A stretch of DNA of 45,835 bases. It comes from Acidobacteria bacterium 13_2_20CM_57_17 (GTDB lineage Bacteria; Acidobacteriota; Terriglobia; Acidiferrales; UBA7541). A model generated the notes under the pieces. It was not told the DNA's origin. It worked only from the letters and a program-made list of their open reading frames with translations, and ran no database searches. Made by a program: the position numbers and the translations under genes. Below are positions 33,595-42,643 of the stretch, in pieces; position 1 is the stretch's first letter; every line of letters begins with the position of its first letter. The DNA is taken from NCBI GenBank assembly GCA_001914785.1, contig MNDE01000151.1:1-45835 (forward strand). Direction: 5' to 3'.

Positions 33595-36042
33595 CTAGCC
33601 GCGGTGCGGCTTGTCGTCTTTTGGCTTGTCCTTGGACGCCTTGTTATCCGGCTTGTCTTTCGGACGTTCCTGCTTCTGGCGTTCCTGTTGCTGTTTTTGT
33701 TCCAGTTTCTGCTGCTGCTGGTCGTGTCTCTGCTCGAGTTGCTGGAGCTGTTGCTGTTGTCTCTGGTCGATCTGTTGCTGGCGTTGTTGCTGGCGTTGTT
33801 GTTCAGCGTTTTGCTGAGCCGCTTTCTGCCGTTCCTGAATCTGTTGCTGCTCGGCCTGCTGGAGCTGTTGTTGGCGTTGCTGGTCAGCGTTTTGCTGAGG
33901 CGCTCTCCGCTGCTCCTGAACCTGCTGCTCGACTTGCTGGCGCTGCTGTGGCTGGTTTTGTTCGCCTCTCGGTCTTCTTGTGTCCTCAACATTGTTCTGC
34001 TGAATCTTCTGCTGCTCCTTGACCTGTTTCTGCTCGACCTTTTGACGCTCCTGATCCTGTTTCTGGCGGAGCTGGTCGAGTTGCTGCTGGTGCTTCTGGT
34101 CGAGCTGCGGATTGACGTCGTTCGGCCTGCCGGAGTCATTCGGCCGGGATGAAGGCGGACGATCGTTGTAGACTCTCGGATTACCAGGCCTGCCAGAGTT
34201 ACCTGGAGCGTTGCCACTGTTGCCAGGGGCGTTTCCAGAATTGGCTGGAGGATTCACGGGCTGGTTCGGCGGATTCCCTGGAGCGGAATTGTTCATCGAC
34301 GATGGACGATTGTTGTCGTTTCTATCGTTTCTATCATTGCGCGGGTTGCTGCGCATGTTGCCCGGAGTATTCTGCGCGTTGGCCGGGTTATTCGGCGCGT
34401 TGTCCGCGGGGCGATTGGCCTGAACGTTTCGCGGCGGGCCCGGTTGGACCGGCGGAGCGATCCTTATGTTGGGACGCGACTGTTGATCGTTCTCGACCCC
34501 TGCTCGACGCATCTGAGAAACAGCCGGTGGCATGCCACCATTGGCTTGAATCACTTGCTGCTGCTTCGTAAAGGAAACCGGCGTTGGCGGAGGAGCAGTC
34601 CTCGCTACAACCGGGCGGCTTATTGCAGCGGCAGGCGGGCGCACGCGCGCTTCCGCACCGGCACCGAGCACGCTGCGCTGCTGGGGCGCAACGGTAGGCA
34701 TGGTCGGATTAACCTGCGCCGACTCAATTTCCCGGCGATCAATCTTCATCATGTGTCGGTCGACAGGCTGCGCCGATGTAAATGCTTCGTGTGAAGTGAC
34801 CGTTACGGCGTTCGGCGCGGTCTGGTTCACGTACCGGATGTTGGTGACATTTTTGTTGACGACGACATTGTTGTAGTAATTGTTGACGACGACGTTGTTC
34901 ACGGTCGTGTTGGAGACGTTGACGTTTGTGACGTAAGTGCGGCTGACGCGATAAGAAGGCACGTAGACTTCGCGCGGCGCAAGCGGAAACCAGGCGACGC
35001 CGACTCCACCGCCACCACCGACTCCGATGCCGACGCTGAAGTGCGGTCCGCCGACCCAGGCCACGAGAGCAGGAGCGTAAACCGGACGCACGTAGGCTAC
35101 GCCTACAACTGCGCGGGGCGCGCACGGTACCCAGCCCCAAACGCCGCCAACGGCAACCCAGCGGCCATAATGGAAGGGAGCAAAGCCCCAAGGCTCATTG
35201 TCGACCCACGTCCAGCCCCAAGGCGAAATCCAAACCCAATGGCCGTAGCGATAGGGAGCCCAGCCCACGACAGTGGTGTGCGGAAACCAAACGGTGCCAT
35301 ATTCGGGAACGGGGCGCCAGCCGCCGTATTCGTCGAGGTCTTCGTAACCAATCACATCGGAAGAAACATAGCGGGAGGATTGCGCGTGATCTTCGCGGCG
35401 GTCGCGTTCACGGCACCAGTGGTCGAAGTCGTCGTCATCGTTGCCGAAACGCTGAATGTCAGCGTCGAGCTGGTCAATTCCGGCGAAAGTGCCAGTTTCC
35501 CGCGAATGAATGGTATATGCCGAGCCGCCGCCGGTGACTTCACCCTGGCCGTCGCGAACAGCGACCACGGTAGTGTCGCCGGCTTCGTTGACGTCGACTT
35601 TATAGTTGCCGGGGCGAAGGACGGAGAAGGCGAGGTTGGGCGTGTCAATCTCAAAAGTTTCGTCGTTCTCGAGGCGGCGCACGCGCACGTTCAAGGTACC
35701 TTCGGTGATGCGGATTTGGGCCGTGCGGTCGTCGAGATTCAAGAACGAAAAGCCGGTATTGCTGGAAAGGCGGATCGCCGCGGAGCCGATGTTCAGCTCG
35801 GCGCGCGAACCGTTATCGGTCCAAAGCTTGTCGCCGGTAGTGATAGGGCGGTTGACGATGGCGGTGACCCAATCGTCGGTGCCCGCGGGATTGAAGGAAA
35901 CGTTGCCATGGGTGTAGCTGAGCCGAGCGACGCGGCTTGGCGGATCGTCGTCATCATCGGCGGCGGCGCGTTGCGGCGCAAAGAGAGCCACTGCCAGCAG
36001 GACGCTGAGCAGGCTCGCCAACTTCAGCAGATGTTTTCTCAT
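33595..36042 (-). CDS. secreted FecR/DUF6600-type protein with Gln-rich coiled-coil tail
   Basis: An 815-residue product from ATG 36042 (AGGAGAG upstream) with a signal peptide ending at RAAA. A FecR-like domain (about 45-195) contains DKLWTDNGSRAELNIGSAAIRL and FSFLNLDD. The second domain (about 225-330) has repeated W/Y/G-rich units such as GGWRPVPEYGTVWFP, GWAPYRYGHWVWISPWGWTWV and EPWGFAPFHYGRW, as in DUF6600 proteins. The C-terminal half is low-complexity: Pro/Asn/Gly-rich (about 480-650), then a Gln-rich coiled coil to the end. Unlike cell-surface-signalling FecR it has no cytoplasmic anti-sigma part. It should be an outer-surface or periplasmic structural protein. A paralogue follows upstream on the same strand. 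Confidence 0.88.
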   Translation of the reverse strand: MRKHLLKLASLLSVLLAVALFAPQRAAADDDDDPPSRVARLSYTHGNVSFNPAGTDDWVTAIVNRPITTGDKLWTDNGSRAELNIGSAAIRLSSNTGFSFLNLDDRTAQIRITEGTLNVRVRRLENDETFEIDTPNLAFSVLRPGNYKVDVNEAGDTTVVAVRDGQGEVTGGGSAYTIHSRETGTFAGIDQLDADIQRFGNDDDDFDHWCRERDRREDHAQSSRYVSSDVIGYEDLDEYGGWRPVPEYGTVWFPHTTVVGWAPYRYGHWVWISPWGWTWVDNEPWGFAPFHYGRWVAVGGVWGWVPCAPRAVVGVAYVRPVYAPALVAWVGGPHFSVGIGVGGGGGVGVAWFPLAPREVYVPSYRVSRTYVTNVNVSNTTVNNVVVNNYYNNVVVNKNVTNIRYVNQTAPNAVTVTSHEAFTSAQPVDRHMMKIDRREIESAQVNPTMPTVAPQQRSVLGAGAEARVRPPAAAISRPVVARTAPPPTPVSFTKQQQVIQANGGMPPAVSQMRRAGVENDQQSRPNIRIAPPVQPGPPRNVQANRPADNAPNNPANAQNTPGNMRSNPRNDRNDRNDNNRPSSMNNSAPGNPPNQPVNPPANSGNAPGNSGNAPGNSGRPGNPRVYNDRPPSSRPNDSGRPNDVNPQLDQKHQQQLDQLRQKQDQERQKVEQKQVKEQQKIQQNNVEDTRRPRGEQNQPQQRQQVEQQVQEQRRAPQQNADQQRQQQLQQAEQQQIQERQKAAQQNAEQQRQQQRQQQIDQRQQQQLQQLEQRHDQQQQKLEQKQQQERQKQERPKDKPDNKASKDKPKDDKPHRG

Positions 36043-36376
36043 GTCGGAATCTCTCCTGAAACTTGAGCGGCCGTGATTCCATTACGCCGCGTCATTCACG
36101 TTCCTGGGTAAGTTGCCTGGACTTACTCCAAACAGTAGCACCTCATCGTTAGAGAGCATCGGCTGTGCACTTTCCCCATGTCGAAACAGCAAATGCCGGT
36201 CACGAAATCCTTCACTTCATCTAACACCAGCGGGCGGGAAGAGTTGTGTGGGCATCACGCGCGAATAGCCGAACCCATGAAATTTGGAGGCGGAGACAAT
36301 TTCAGCATGAGCAGATCATGAAAAGCAAAAGGCCCGTCCGAAGCATTCGGCCGGGCCTTTGAATTTGAGAACAAGA
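36043..36376. other. intergenic region between the two FecR/DUF6600 paralogues
   Basis: About 330 bases with the terminator of the upstream gene at its right edge (36321-36360) and the promoter and AGGAGAG site of the 33595-36042 gene at its left. Apart from these I see no gene. Confidence 0.5.
36321..36360 (-). terminator. intrinsic terminator of the second FecR/DUF6600 gene
   Basis: AAAGGCCCG (36328-36336) and CGGGCCTTT (36352-36360) pair over 9 bases, with an inner CCGAA-GCA-TTCGG extension. On minus it is followed by TTTTGCTTTT. It lies just beyond the stop at 36377. Confidence 0.88.
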
Positions 36377-38662
36377 TTAGTGTCGGCCGTGAGAGCTGGA
36401 CCCTCCACCGCCGTGTGAACTTCCGCCACCACCACTACTGTGTGAGGTGCCGCCACCTCCACTACTATGGGAACTGCCTCCGCCACCACCACCGCTGTAA
36501 CTGCGGCTGCCACCTCCACCGCTATAGCTGCGGCTAGGAGCGGAATAGGACGGTGTGGGGTAGGAGCGAGACGGAGCCGGATAGCCGCGGCTAGGGGCGG
36601 AATACGTTCGCGGCTCCGAGTAAGAGCGAGAGGGCGGCGGATTGTAAGAGCGCGGCTGCTGCGAATAACCGCGATTGTTGTTGGAAGGTTGCGAACGCTG
36701 CGGCGGCTCGTACGCGCGGCCGTTGTTGGAATTGCTCGGCCGGTTGCTGTTGAAGCTGGGCGCGGAAGGCCGTGACGACTGTCCGTTGGAAGGTGCGGGT
36801 TGCCCGCCACCGTGTGCCCATGGCGGACGGTTCGCATCGCTCATGCGTGCGGTTTGCGCCGGCACAGTCGTGGTTGGCCGATTGGAGTTTCCGAAACCTG
36901 CGGGTGCGCGGCCGCGATCCGTTGCATTTCCTTGCGCTTCCCAAGTGCGCGGGCTATTGCCGGCGCGCTGCGAACCCGCATTGCCCATGACACTGGCAGA
37001 CGCCCGGTTCGAGTTGTTCATCGCCGAAGGCGGACGATTCTGCGAAAGTTCCCGCTGACGAGTCATCTGCGAAGTAGCAAGCGTGTTATTCAAACGGCCA
37101 TTCATCGCGGGCGCGTTTCCTGGACGATTGTTTGACGCAGGCGCGTTGTTGCGCGCGGGCATGTTCTGCTGCGTGGCCAAGCGCTGACTCATGCCGCTGT
37201 TCACAGGCGCATTGCCAGAGCGGCCGGGAGTCAGACCAGCGCTGTTGAAGGTATGAACGCGCATCTGGGATGCCCCTGCCGCCGGCGCAGTGCGCGCGAT
37301 TACGGCGCGGTTCTGAACCGAGGCCGGAGGCCGGGCAACGTTCGATCGCATATTTACCGAGCCGAGCGCGCTGTGCGGCGTGGCATGGATACCGACCGAG
37401 TTGGTCACCTGGGCGCCGCGCAATGCAGCCGGCGTGAGGTGAGTGGCGCCGCGGTTGATGGCTTGGCCGTTCATGAAGGCGTTGCGATTCGCGACGGTTA
37501 CGGCATTCACGTTGCGAGCGTTCACAAAATTGACGTTACGAATGTTGGTGTTGAACACGTTCCTGTTGCGGATGAACGTGTTGCGCACATTGATTCGTTC
37601 AACGAAGTCATGACGGCAACGGAACCAGGGAAAGAACGGTTCGCCGAAGCCGAGCGGGAACCAGCCAACTCCGAAACCAAATCCGCCGGCGAAAAAGCCG
37701 ACAAACGCGGGGCCATACACCGGATACCCAAAAACCGGGCCCGGGCACCAGCCCCAGCGGCCACCGAAATAGTTCCAGCGGCCATAGTGGTACGGCGCAA
37801 AGCCCCACGGTGAATAGTCAACCCAGGTCCAGCCCCACGGGCCGACCCAGTTCCAATAGCCATAACTGTACGGAGCCCAGCCAACCGCAACTTCGCGCGG
37901 ATACCAAACATGGCCGTATTCCGGCTCATCGCGCCAATCGCCATAGTCGTCGAGGTCGTCGTAGCCGACCATATCGCGCGAAACGTATTTCGCGGAGACA
38001 GAATGGTCTTCCTTCAAGTCGCGCTCGGCTGCCCAGCGATCGAGTCCGTCCGGACCGGGCGCCTTCTCAATACTGTATTGAGTGTTTTCCGTGCCGTTAA
38101 ATTCAGCGCGCTCGCCGGGATGAACTTCGTAAGTCTTGCCGCCGGCGGTGACTTCGCCTTCGCCGCGAATCACGGTCACGCGGGCGGAGTCGCCGTTTTC
38201 ATTCACGTCAACGCGAAAAGCGCCTGCTTCCTTGACGGTGAATGCAAGATTCGGAGCGTCCACTTCGTAGAGGTCGCCCTGGCGAAGTTCGCTAACGCGG
38301 AAATTGACGCTGCCTTCCGCGAGGCGCATTTGCGTGACGCCCTGGTCGAGATTGAGGAAGGAAAGAGCGGTCATGCTGCCCAAGTGGATGGAGGCCACAC
38401 CAGCTTGCAATTCGGCGCGGGAATCCTTGTCGACCCAAATCTTGTCGCCGATGGTCATGGGACGGTTTTTCGCGGCGCTGCCCCAATCACCTTGCCCACC
38501 GGGCTGCAGAGAAACGGAACCATCGACATAGCTGATGCGGGCGACGCGCGTGGGCGGGTCTTTTTCTTCGTCTGCTCGCGCCTTCGGAGCCGCAAAACTC
38601 AAGAGACCGGCGAAACACAGGAGCATGCTGAGGCTGCTTTTACCTGTGAATGTCTTCTTCAT
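36377..38662 (-). CDS. secreted FecR/DUF6600-type protein with Ser/Gly/Tyr/His-rich tail (paralogue)
   Basis: A 761-residue product from ATG 38662 (GAGG eight bases upstream); the longer in-frame extension lacks such a site. Signal peptide to KARA. The FecR part (DPPTRVARISYVDGSVSL..., DKIWVDKDSRAELQAGVASIHL, ALSFLNLDQGVTQMRL) and the W/Y/G-rich second part (DWRDEPEYGHVWYP, VGWAPYSYGYWNW, YSPWGFAPYHYGRW) align segment by segment with the protein at 33595-36042. The tails differ: here a Asn/Ala-rich part is followed by Ser/Tyr/Pro and then Gly/Ser/His repeats (SHSSGGGGTSHSSGGGG type). The duplicated heads with unrelated tails indicate gene duplication followed by tail exchange or drift. Confidence 0.88.
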   Translation of the reverse strand: MKKTFTGKSSLSMLLCFAGLLSFAAPKARADEEKDPPTRVARISYVDGSVSLQPGGQGDWGSAAKNRPMTIGDKIWVDKDSRAELQAGVASIHLGSMTALSFLNLDQGVTQMRLAEGSVNFRVSELRQGDLYEVDAPNLAFTVKEAGAFRVDVNENGDSARVTVIRGEGEVTAGGKTYEVHPGERAEFNGTENTQYSIEKAPGPDGLDRWAAERDLKEDHSVSAKYVSRDMVGYDDLDDYGDWRDEPEYGHVWYPREVAVGWAPYSYGYWNWVGPWGWTWVDYSPWGFAPYHYGRWNYFGGRWGWCPGPVFGYPVYGPAFVGFFAGGFGFGVGWFPLGFGEPFFPWFRCRHDFVERINVRNTFIRNRNVFNTNIRNVNFVNARNVNAVTVANRNAFMNGQAINRGATHLTPAALRGAQVTNSVGIHATPHSALGSVNMRSNVARPPASVQNRAVIARTAPAAGASQMRVHTFNSAGLTPGRSGNAPVNSGMSQRLATQQNMPARNNAPASNNRPGNAPAMNGRLNNTLATSQMTRQRELSQNRPPSAMNNSNRASASVMGNAGSQRAGNSPRTWEAQGNATDRGRAPAGFGNSNRPTTTVPAQTARMSDANRPPWAHGGGQPAPSNGQSSRPSAPSFNSNRPSNSNNGRAYEPPQRSQPSNNNRGYSQQPRSYNPPPSRSYSEPRTYSAPSRGYPAPSRSYPTPSYSAPSRSYSGGGGSRSYSGGGGGGSSHSSGGGGTSHSSGGGGSSHGGGGSSSHGRH

Positions 38663-38905
38663 GACGAACCCTCGGTTCTCGGTCGGAACGCGGGCCGCTG
38701 TGGCCCTCTCTACTAATGAGACGTTCTGGCCGATGGGAGCGTAACATCGAATGGCTCCCATCAGGTATAACACCGCAATGGGAAAGAAGTTGCCCTCGGG
38801 GACGGCCGGGCCCAAGCTATGTCGGTCAAACAGGGCTAAGCTTTTTGGCATAAATAAGTTGCTTAGAATCTGCACTTTAGGGCAGTGGAGGACCAAGCAC
38901 CGACG

Positions 38906-39871
38906 CTACCTCAGCGTGGAGTAGAGGGCTTGCTTCCACCGCTTGTTGTCGATGGTCCAGTAGACTTTGGTTTTCTTGCCGCGTTCCAGAACCGGTGCCC
39001 AAACGGCACGATTGCGGTCGTTCCCTGCCACGTTGAGGCGATCTACCACGGTCATACCCAAGGTCAATTCGCTGGAAGTCTCCACGTCCACATAGTGGTC
39101 GCTTTGCTGGGTTACGATTGTTGGGTCCAGCGCAATGGACATGGCGACGGGGTCCGGCAAGGAAATTCCGTGCTCGCCGGTCTGCTCGAAGTAGGCTTCC
39201 TGAGCACGGCTATTGCATTCGATGGCGAAGCGCGCTTGGGGCGTAGCAAAACTCAGGACATGGTTGATATCGTCTGGATTCAAGGCGGCTTCACCGCGGC
39301 AAAGATGCCAGCCAACCAGCTCGACCGGAAGTGCGCTGCGGAGCACGATTCGCGCGGCTTCGGGATCGCACCAGATGTTGTACTCGGCGGCGGGAGTTAC
39401 GTTGCCTTCGCAGCAAGGCGCACCGCCCATGACCACGCAGCGGCCGACTTTGGAGGCGATGCCGGGATTGCGTTGCAGAGCCAAAGCAATGTTTGTCAGC
39501 GGTCCCAGCGTCACCAGCACGAGGCCGGGATTGGAATCGATGGTTTCGATGATGGCATCTGCTGCGTGGAGTTTTTCCGGCACCTTCTTCGGTGCCGGGT
39601 AATCATGGTTTCCCAGGCCATCGCGCCCATGGAACCAGTGAGCGCTCTGGTACGGGCGATTCAGGGGCTTCTCCGCGCCCATGAAAACGGGAACGTCCCC
39701 GCCGCAAAGTTCGGCCGTGTATAGCGCGTTGCGCGTGGATTGTTGAACGGCGACGTTTCCAGCAACGGTGGTGATGGCCAGCACGAGCACACGCGGAGAA
39801 CGCAGCGCCATGATCAGAGCCACGGCGTCATCAGAAGCAGTGTCGGTATCAATCAGGAAGAGTGGTTTCAC
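38906..39871 (-). CDS. inosine-uridine nucleoside hydrolase-like protein
   Basis: A 321-residue member of the nucleoside hydrolase family. The N-terminal Asp cluster LIDTDTASDDAVAL (D8, D10, D14, D15) binds calcium in known enzymes. GPLTNIALAL, VVMGGAP and AEYNIWCDPEAARIV are the other family signatures. The usual catalytic His of the C-terminal HDP motif is replaced: the sequence reads ISLPDPVAMSIALDP (P239). Members with this change may use another acid or have altered substrate preference. It starts at GTG 39871 without a clear Shine-Dalgarno. It is transcribed alone and is convergent with none of its neighbours. Confidence 0.9.
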   Translation of the reverse strand: MKPLFLIDTDTASDDAVALIMALRSPRVLVLAITTVAGNVAVQQSTRNALYTAELCGGDVPVFMGAEKPLNRPYQSAHWFHGRDGLGNHDYPAPKKVPEKLHAADAIIETIDSNPGLVLVTLGPLTNIALALQRNPGIASKVGRCVVMGGAPCCEGNVTPAAEYNIWCDPEAARIVLRSALPVELVGWHLCRGEAALNPDDINHVLSFATPQARFAIECNSRAQEAYFEQTGEHGISLPDPVAMSIALDPTIVTQQSDHYVDVETSSELTLGMTVVDRLNVAGNDRNRAVWAPVLERGKKTKVYWTIDNKRWKQALYSTLR

Positions 39872-39929
39872 GCGGCGTAGGATAGCAAACCCAGCGCGAG
39901 GCCGCGCTCAAAATAACTTGTTCTGCGAA

Positions 39930-40388
39930 TCATCTGGAAAATCTTCGCACGCTAAGAGAAATGGGAAGTCCGACACAGAAGATGTGTATGACCACACCGA
40001 TGATCATCAGCTTCAGGGAAAACGGACGCTTGGCGGCAGCGGAGAGCGGCAGCACGATGCGGTTCATGAAGAAATAAACGGCCACGCCATACAGAGCACC
40101 AAAAACGACTGCGTGCTGAACCAAAACAGGAATTGTGCGGCTCGCCACAAAATAGACCGTAGCCGCACCAAACGCGATGACAAAGTGACAAAGAAGCCCA
40201 AGCAGTGCCGTCGCGAGTCCGCCTTGGAATGCCTTCGGCCCGAGCAACCCGCTGGCAATTCCTTGCAGTAAGGGTATGGGCTTGGCACCAAGGTAGCCAT
40301 AGACAACCAGCGCTGCAGTAATATCCAGAACGCCGCACGCAAACCCGGCCCACAGCACTGCAAGCATAGCGTTTGGGTCTTTATCCAA
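39930..40388 (-). CDS. small membrane protein, four predicted helices
   Basis: A 152-residue product taken from TTG 40388, which follows GGAGG by 5 bases and gives MDKDPNAMLAVLWAGFACGV; ATG 40367 and ATG 40439 are alternatives. Four hydrophobic stretches are visible: AVLWAGFACGVLDITAALVVYGYL, GGLATALLGLLCHFVIAFGAATVYFV, HAVVFGALYGVAVYFFM and LMIIGVVIHIFCVGLPI. The N-terminal NPNA-type and DIxxAxxVY tracts recur in uncharacterised inner-membrane proteins. I do not know its role. It lies immediately right of the nucleoside hydrolase gene (58-base gap) on the same strand. Confidence 0.65.
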   Translation of the reverse strand: MDKDPNAMLAVLWAGFACGVLDITAALVVYGYLGAKPIPLLQGIASGLLGPKAFQGGLATALLGLLCHFVIAFGAATVYFVASRTIPVLVQHAVVFGALYGVAVYFFMNRIVLPLSAAAKRPFSLKLMIIGVVIHIFCVGLPISLSVRRFSR

Positions 40389-40551
40389 AGAAACCTCCGT
40401 CGCTGCACCACAAAATCTGCCCGCAAGCTTACACCACATACTTCACTCTTCCGGTAACCACGTCGCGGGTCCAAGTGAAGTTGGACGAATTCTACTGGAC
40501 CATTCTCCTTTATGCCGCGTTGGGCGTAGACTATTTTAAGGATTTCAAGCT

Positions 40552-41475
40552 ATGGAGCTGTTTTTCTTTCTTGTGGCTATGCTTGGTTGGCCTGTCGAGC
40601 TTCGAGTAGAAGTCCGTAATTCCGAAGTGTGGGTGATCCGTGATGGAAATGGGTATCAGCTCACTCACGACGGAAAATCTAAATTGCAGGCGGAACTGTC
40701 ACCCGGGAAGACCCGAATCGCCTACTATGAACAATGCATAGAAGCAGAACATTGCACGCCCACGGTTATCATCCTCGACCTCGAAGGGAAACCAATTGTC
40801 TCCTTCCAGCCGAAGCACGGGGCCGTTCCGCCAGTAGAACCTTGCTCTAGCATTCTTTCCATTGCGTGGGTTGGGAACAACGCAGTTGCAGCCATCTGCC
40901 ATATCAATCCATCCGTGAGCGAATACATCGAGACTGATCTATCCACTGAGCAAACGGTCCGCGACCTCGTCGGATATGACTTCACGATCTCACCCAACGG
41001 CAAAGAGGTCGCGCATGTCGGCTGGATCCCTCACTTTGCACCACCGAATGCCCAGAGCAACTATCTACAAGTTGACAACACGACGATTTATCCACTTCCA
41101 AAGGGGACGAAACCTATCGAGCAGAAGGATCTGCGAGATCCGCCAGAAGTCGTTCTTCAAGAGGGCCTGACTTACAGCGGCATCCATGACTTTGTGCCAG
41201 GGATGTTCTGGGCGCCTGACTCTCAGCGGATTGCTCTAGTCGATTGCACCTATGACTGGAAGGCGAACCATCCTGGATCGCTATCAGCCGGAGATGGGGA
41301 AGATTTTAACCGCCGATGCTCGCTCGCTGTTGTTTCGAAGAATGGCAAGGCTGCATTGATCCCTCTGACTGACTTGTCCGCTGATGAAATTCGAAAGATG
41401 TCCATGTCATGGACCAGCCCGCACCAACTTTCGCTTCGCATGGGCAACGTAACTAAGGCCTTCACTGTCCGATAA
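40552..41475 (+). CDS. secreted WD40/TolB-like beta-propeller protein
   Basis: A 307-residue product from ATG 40552 (AAGGAT upstream). The N-terminal hydrophobic stretch (ELFFFLVAMLGWPVEL) is short for a signal peptide. Repeated units such as SPGKTRIAYYE, FTISPNGKEVAHVGW and FWAPDSQRIALVDC are TolB/WD40-like blades with the SPDG-type turn. About five blades are visible. It lacks enzyme motifs. Role unknown; it stands alone between two minus-strand genes. Confidence 0.72.
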   Translation: MELFFFLVAMLGWPVELRVEVRNSEVWVIRDGNGYQLTHDGKSKLQAELSPGKTRIAYYEQCIEAEHCTPTVIILDLEGKPIVSFQPKHGAVPPVEPCSSILSIAWVGNNAVAAICHINPSVSEYIETDLSTEQTVRDLVGYDFTISPNGKEVAHVGWIPHFAPPNAQSNYLQVDNTTIYPLPKGTKPIEQKDLRDPPEVVLQEGLTYSGIHDFVPGMFWAPDSQRIALVDCTYDWKANHPGSLSAGDGEDFNRRCSLAVVSKNGKAALIPLTDLSADEIRKMSMSWTSPHQLSLRMGNVTKAFTVR

Positions 41476-41620
41476 CGGGTTCTCCAGCGCCAGAACATGT
41501 AATTCATGGAATAGCTGCAAAGTCTGACGCACGCCAGAGTTTCCCGGCATCTCATTACAAATGCGAGTCAGCGCGAATTGATCTTAGTCTTAGTAAACCG
41601 GCGGTCGATCTTCTCGCTTG

Positions 41621-42304
41621 TTAAGCGTGCTGGCCGTTTCCGCCGATCTGGTAGCCAACACCGCGAATCGTTCGAATCAGCGCGCGATCATGGCCGGAAT
41701 CGACCTTGCGGCGAAGATAGTTGATATACACGTCCACGACGTTGGTCATGGTGTCGAAATTAAGTTTCCAGACCTGCTCGACAATGGCGGTGCGGGAAAC
41801 GGGCTGGCCCTCGTGGCGCATCAGGAATTCGAGCAAAGCAAATTCCTTGGGGCTGAGATCGATGTTATGAGTCCCGCGACGCACGGTGTGGCTGACGCGG
41901 TCGACTTCGAGGTCTGCAATCTGGAGAATCGAGCGCGCTGGCCGGCTTCCCCTCCGCAGCACAGCGCGGATGCGCGCGGCAAGTTCGGCAAAGGCGAACG
42001 GTTTCGCGAGGTAATCGTCCGCGCCGGCTTCCAGCCCGCGAACACGCTCTTCCACCATGCTGGAGTCGGTCACGATCACCACGGGCAAATCGGGCCGCTT
42101 GGAGCGGATTCCGCGCAACACGTCCAGCCCACCGACTCCCGGCAAATTGAGATCGAGAAGCACGAGATCGTATGCCGGATCGGAAGCCAGTTGTTCGGCC
42201 TCTTTTCCGTTCGAAACGACGTGCACGGCAAATTGTTCTTGCTGCAGCCGCTGGCGCAAAAATTCCGCTAGCGGCGCGTCAGCTTCAGCGACAAGAATGC
42301 GCAT
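41621..42304 (-). CDS. OmpR/PhoB-family response regulator
   Basis: A 227-residue two-domain regulator from ATG 42304; an in-frame GTG at 42316 would add four residues. Receiver: MRILVAEADAPLAEF with an acidic pair EAD in place of the usual DD, phospho-acceptor D51 in YDLVLLDLNLPG, and K101 in LAKPF. The C-terminal winged helix has DLSPKEFALLEFLMRHEGQPVSR and NVVDVYINYLRRKVD, then IRTIRGVGYQI, as in OmpR/PhoB. It should bind DNA when phosphorylated. No cognate kinase gene is adjacent; the hybrid kinase at the right end is over 2 kb away and faces the same way. Confidence 0.93.
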   Translation of the reverse strand: MRILVAEADAPLAEFLRQRLQQEQFAVHVVSNGKEAEQLASDPAYDLVLLDLNLPGVGGLDVLRGIRSKRPDLPVVIVTDSSMVEERVRGLEAGADDYLAKPFAFAELAARIRAVLRRGSRPARSILQIADLEVDRVSHTVRRGTHNIDLSPKEFALLEFLMRHEGQPVSRTAIVEQVWKLNFDTMTNVVDVYINYLRRKVDSGHDRALIRTIRGVGYQIGGNGQHA

Positions 42305-42643
42305 CGGCTCACACAAAACACTTAGATTTTGGAAGGGGGTGCATTCAGTTTGGGCGGAGTACGGAAGAGTGTCAAGACAGTGCTGCTATCCGTTAGCGCA
42401 AAGAGCATCACGAACGTGCAGCCGATTTCAAGTTGAACGCCGGAGCACTGCATTTCGTTCCATTGTGGGAAGGAATCCGCCTCTGAAACCATTTTTCAAC
42501 TTCAAGAATGTACCTGCTGTTTGCCTGCTACTAATTGCCTGAATTTGCTGGACTTTCGAGGGATAGAAACACGCCAAAAATGGTCTCCCGCGTGCACCTG
42601 CTTTCCTTTCTCTGAACAGGATTGAGGGAGTCGTGGGACGCTC
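42305..42643. other. intergenic region between OmpR-type and HD-GYP genes
   Basis: About 340 bases between divergently transcribed regulators. I see no gene or clear hairpin. GGGAG at 42626-42630 lies 13 bases before the GTG start of the HD-GYP gene. Confidence 0.4.

Noticed and set aside
33600..34120. Leu-rich plus-strand membrane-protein-like frame
   Set aside because: It is the complement of Gln codons (CAG/CAA) in the coiled-coil tail, which read as Leu/Cys on the other strand.
35041..36066. 341-codon plus-strand frame opposite the first FecR/DUF6600 gene
   Set aside because: Shadow of the biased codon use of the W/Y/G-rich gene.
37910..38716. 268-codon plus-strand frame opposite the second FecR/DUF6600 gene
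   Set aside because: Same reason as the paralogue; no start signal.
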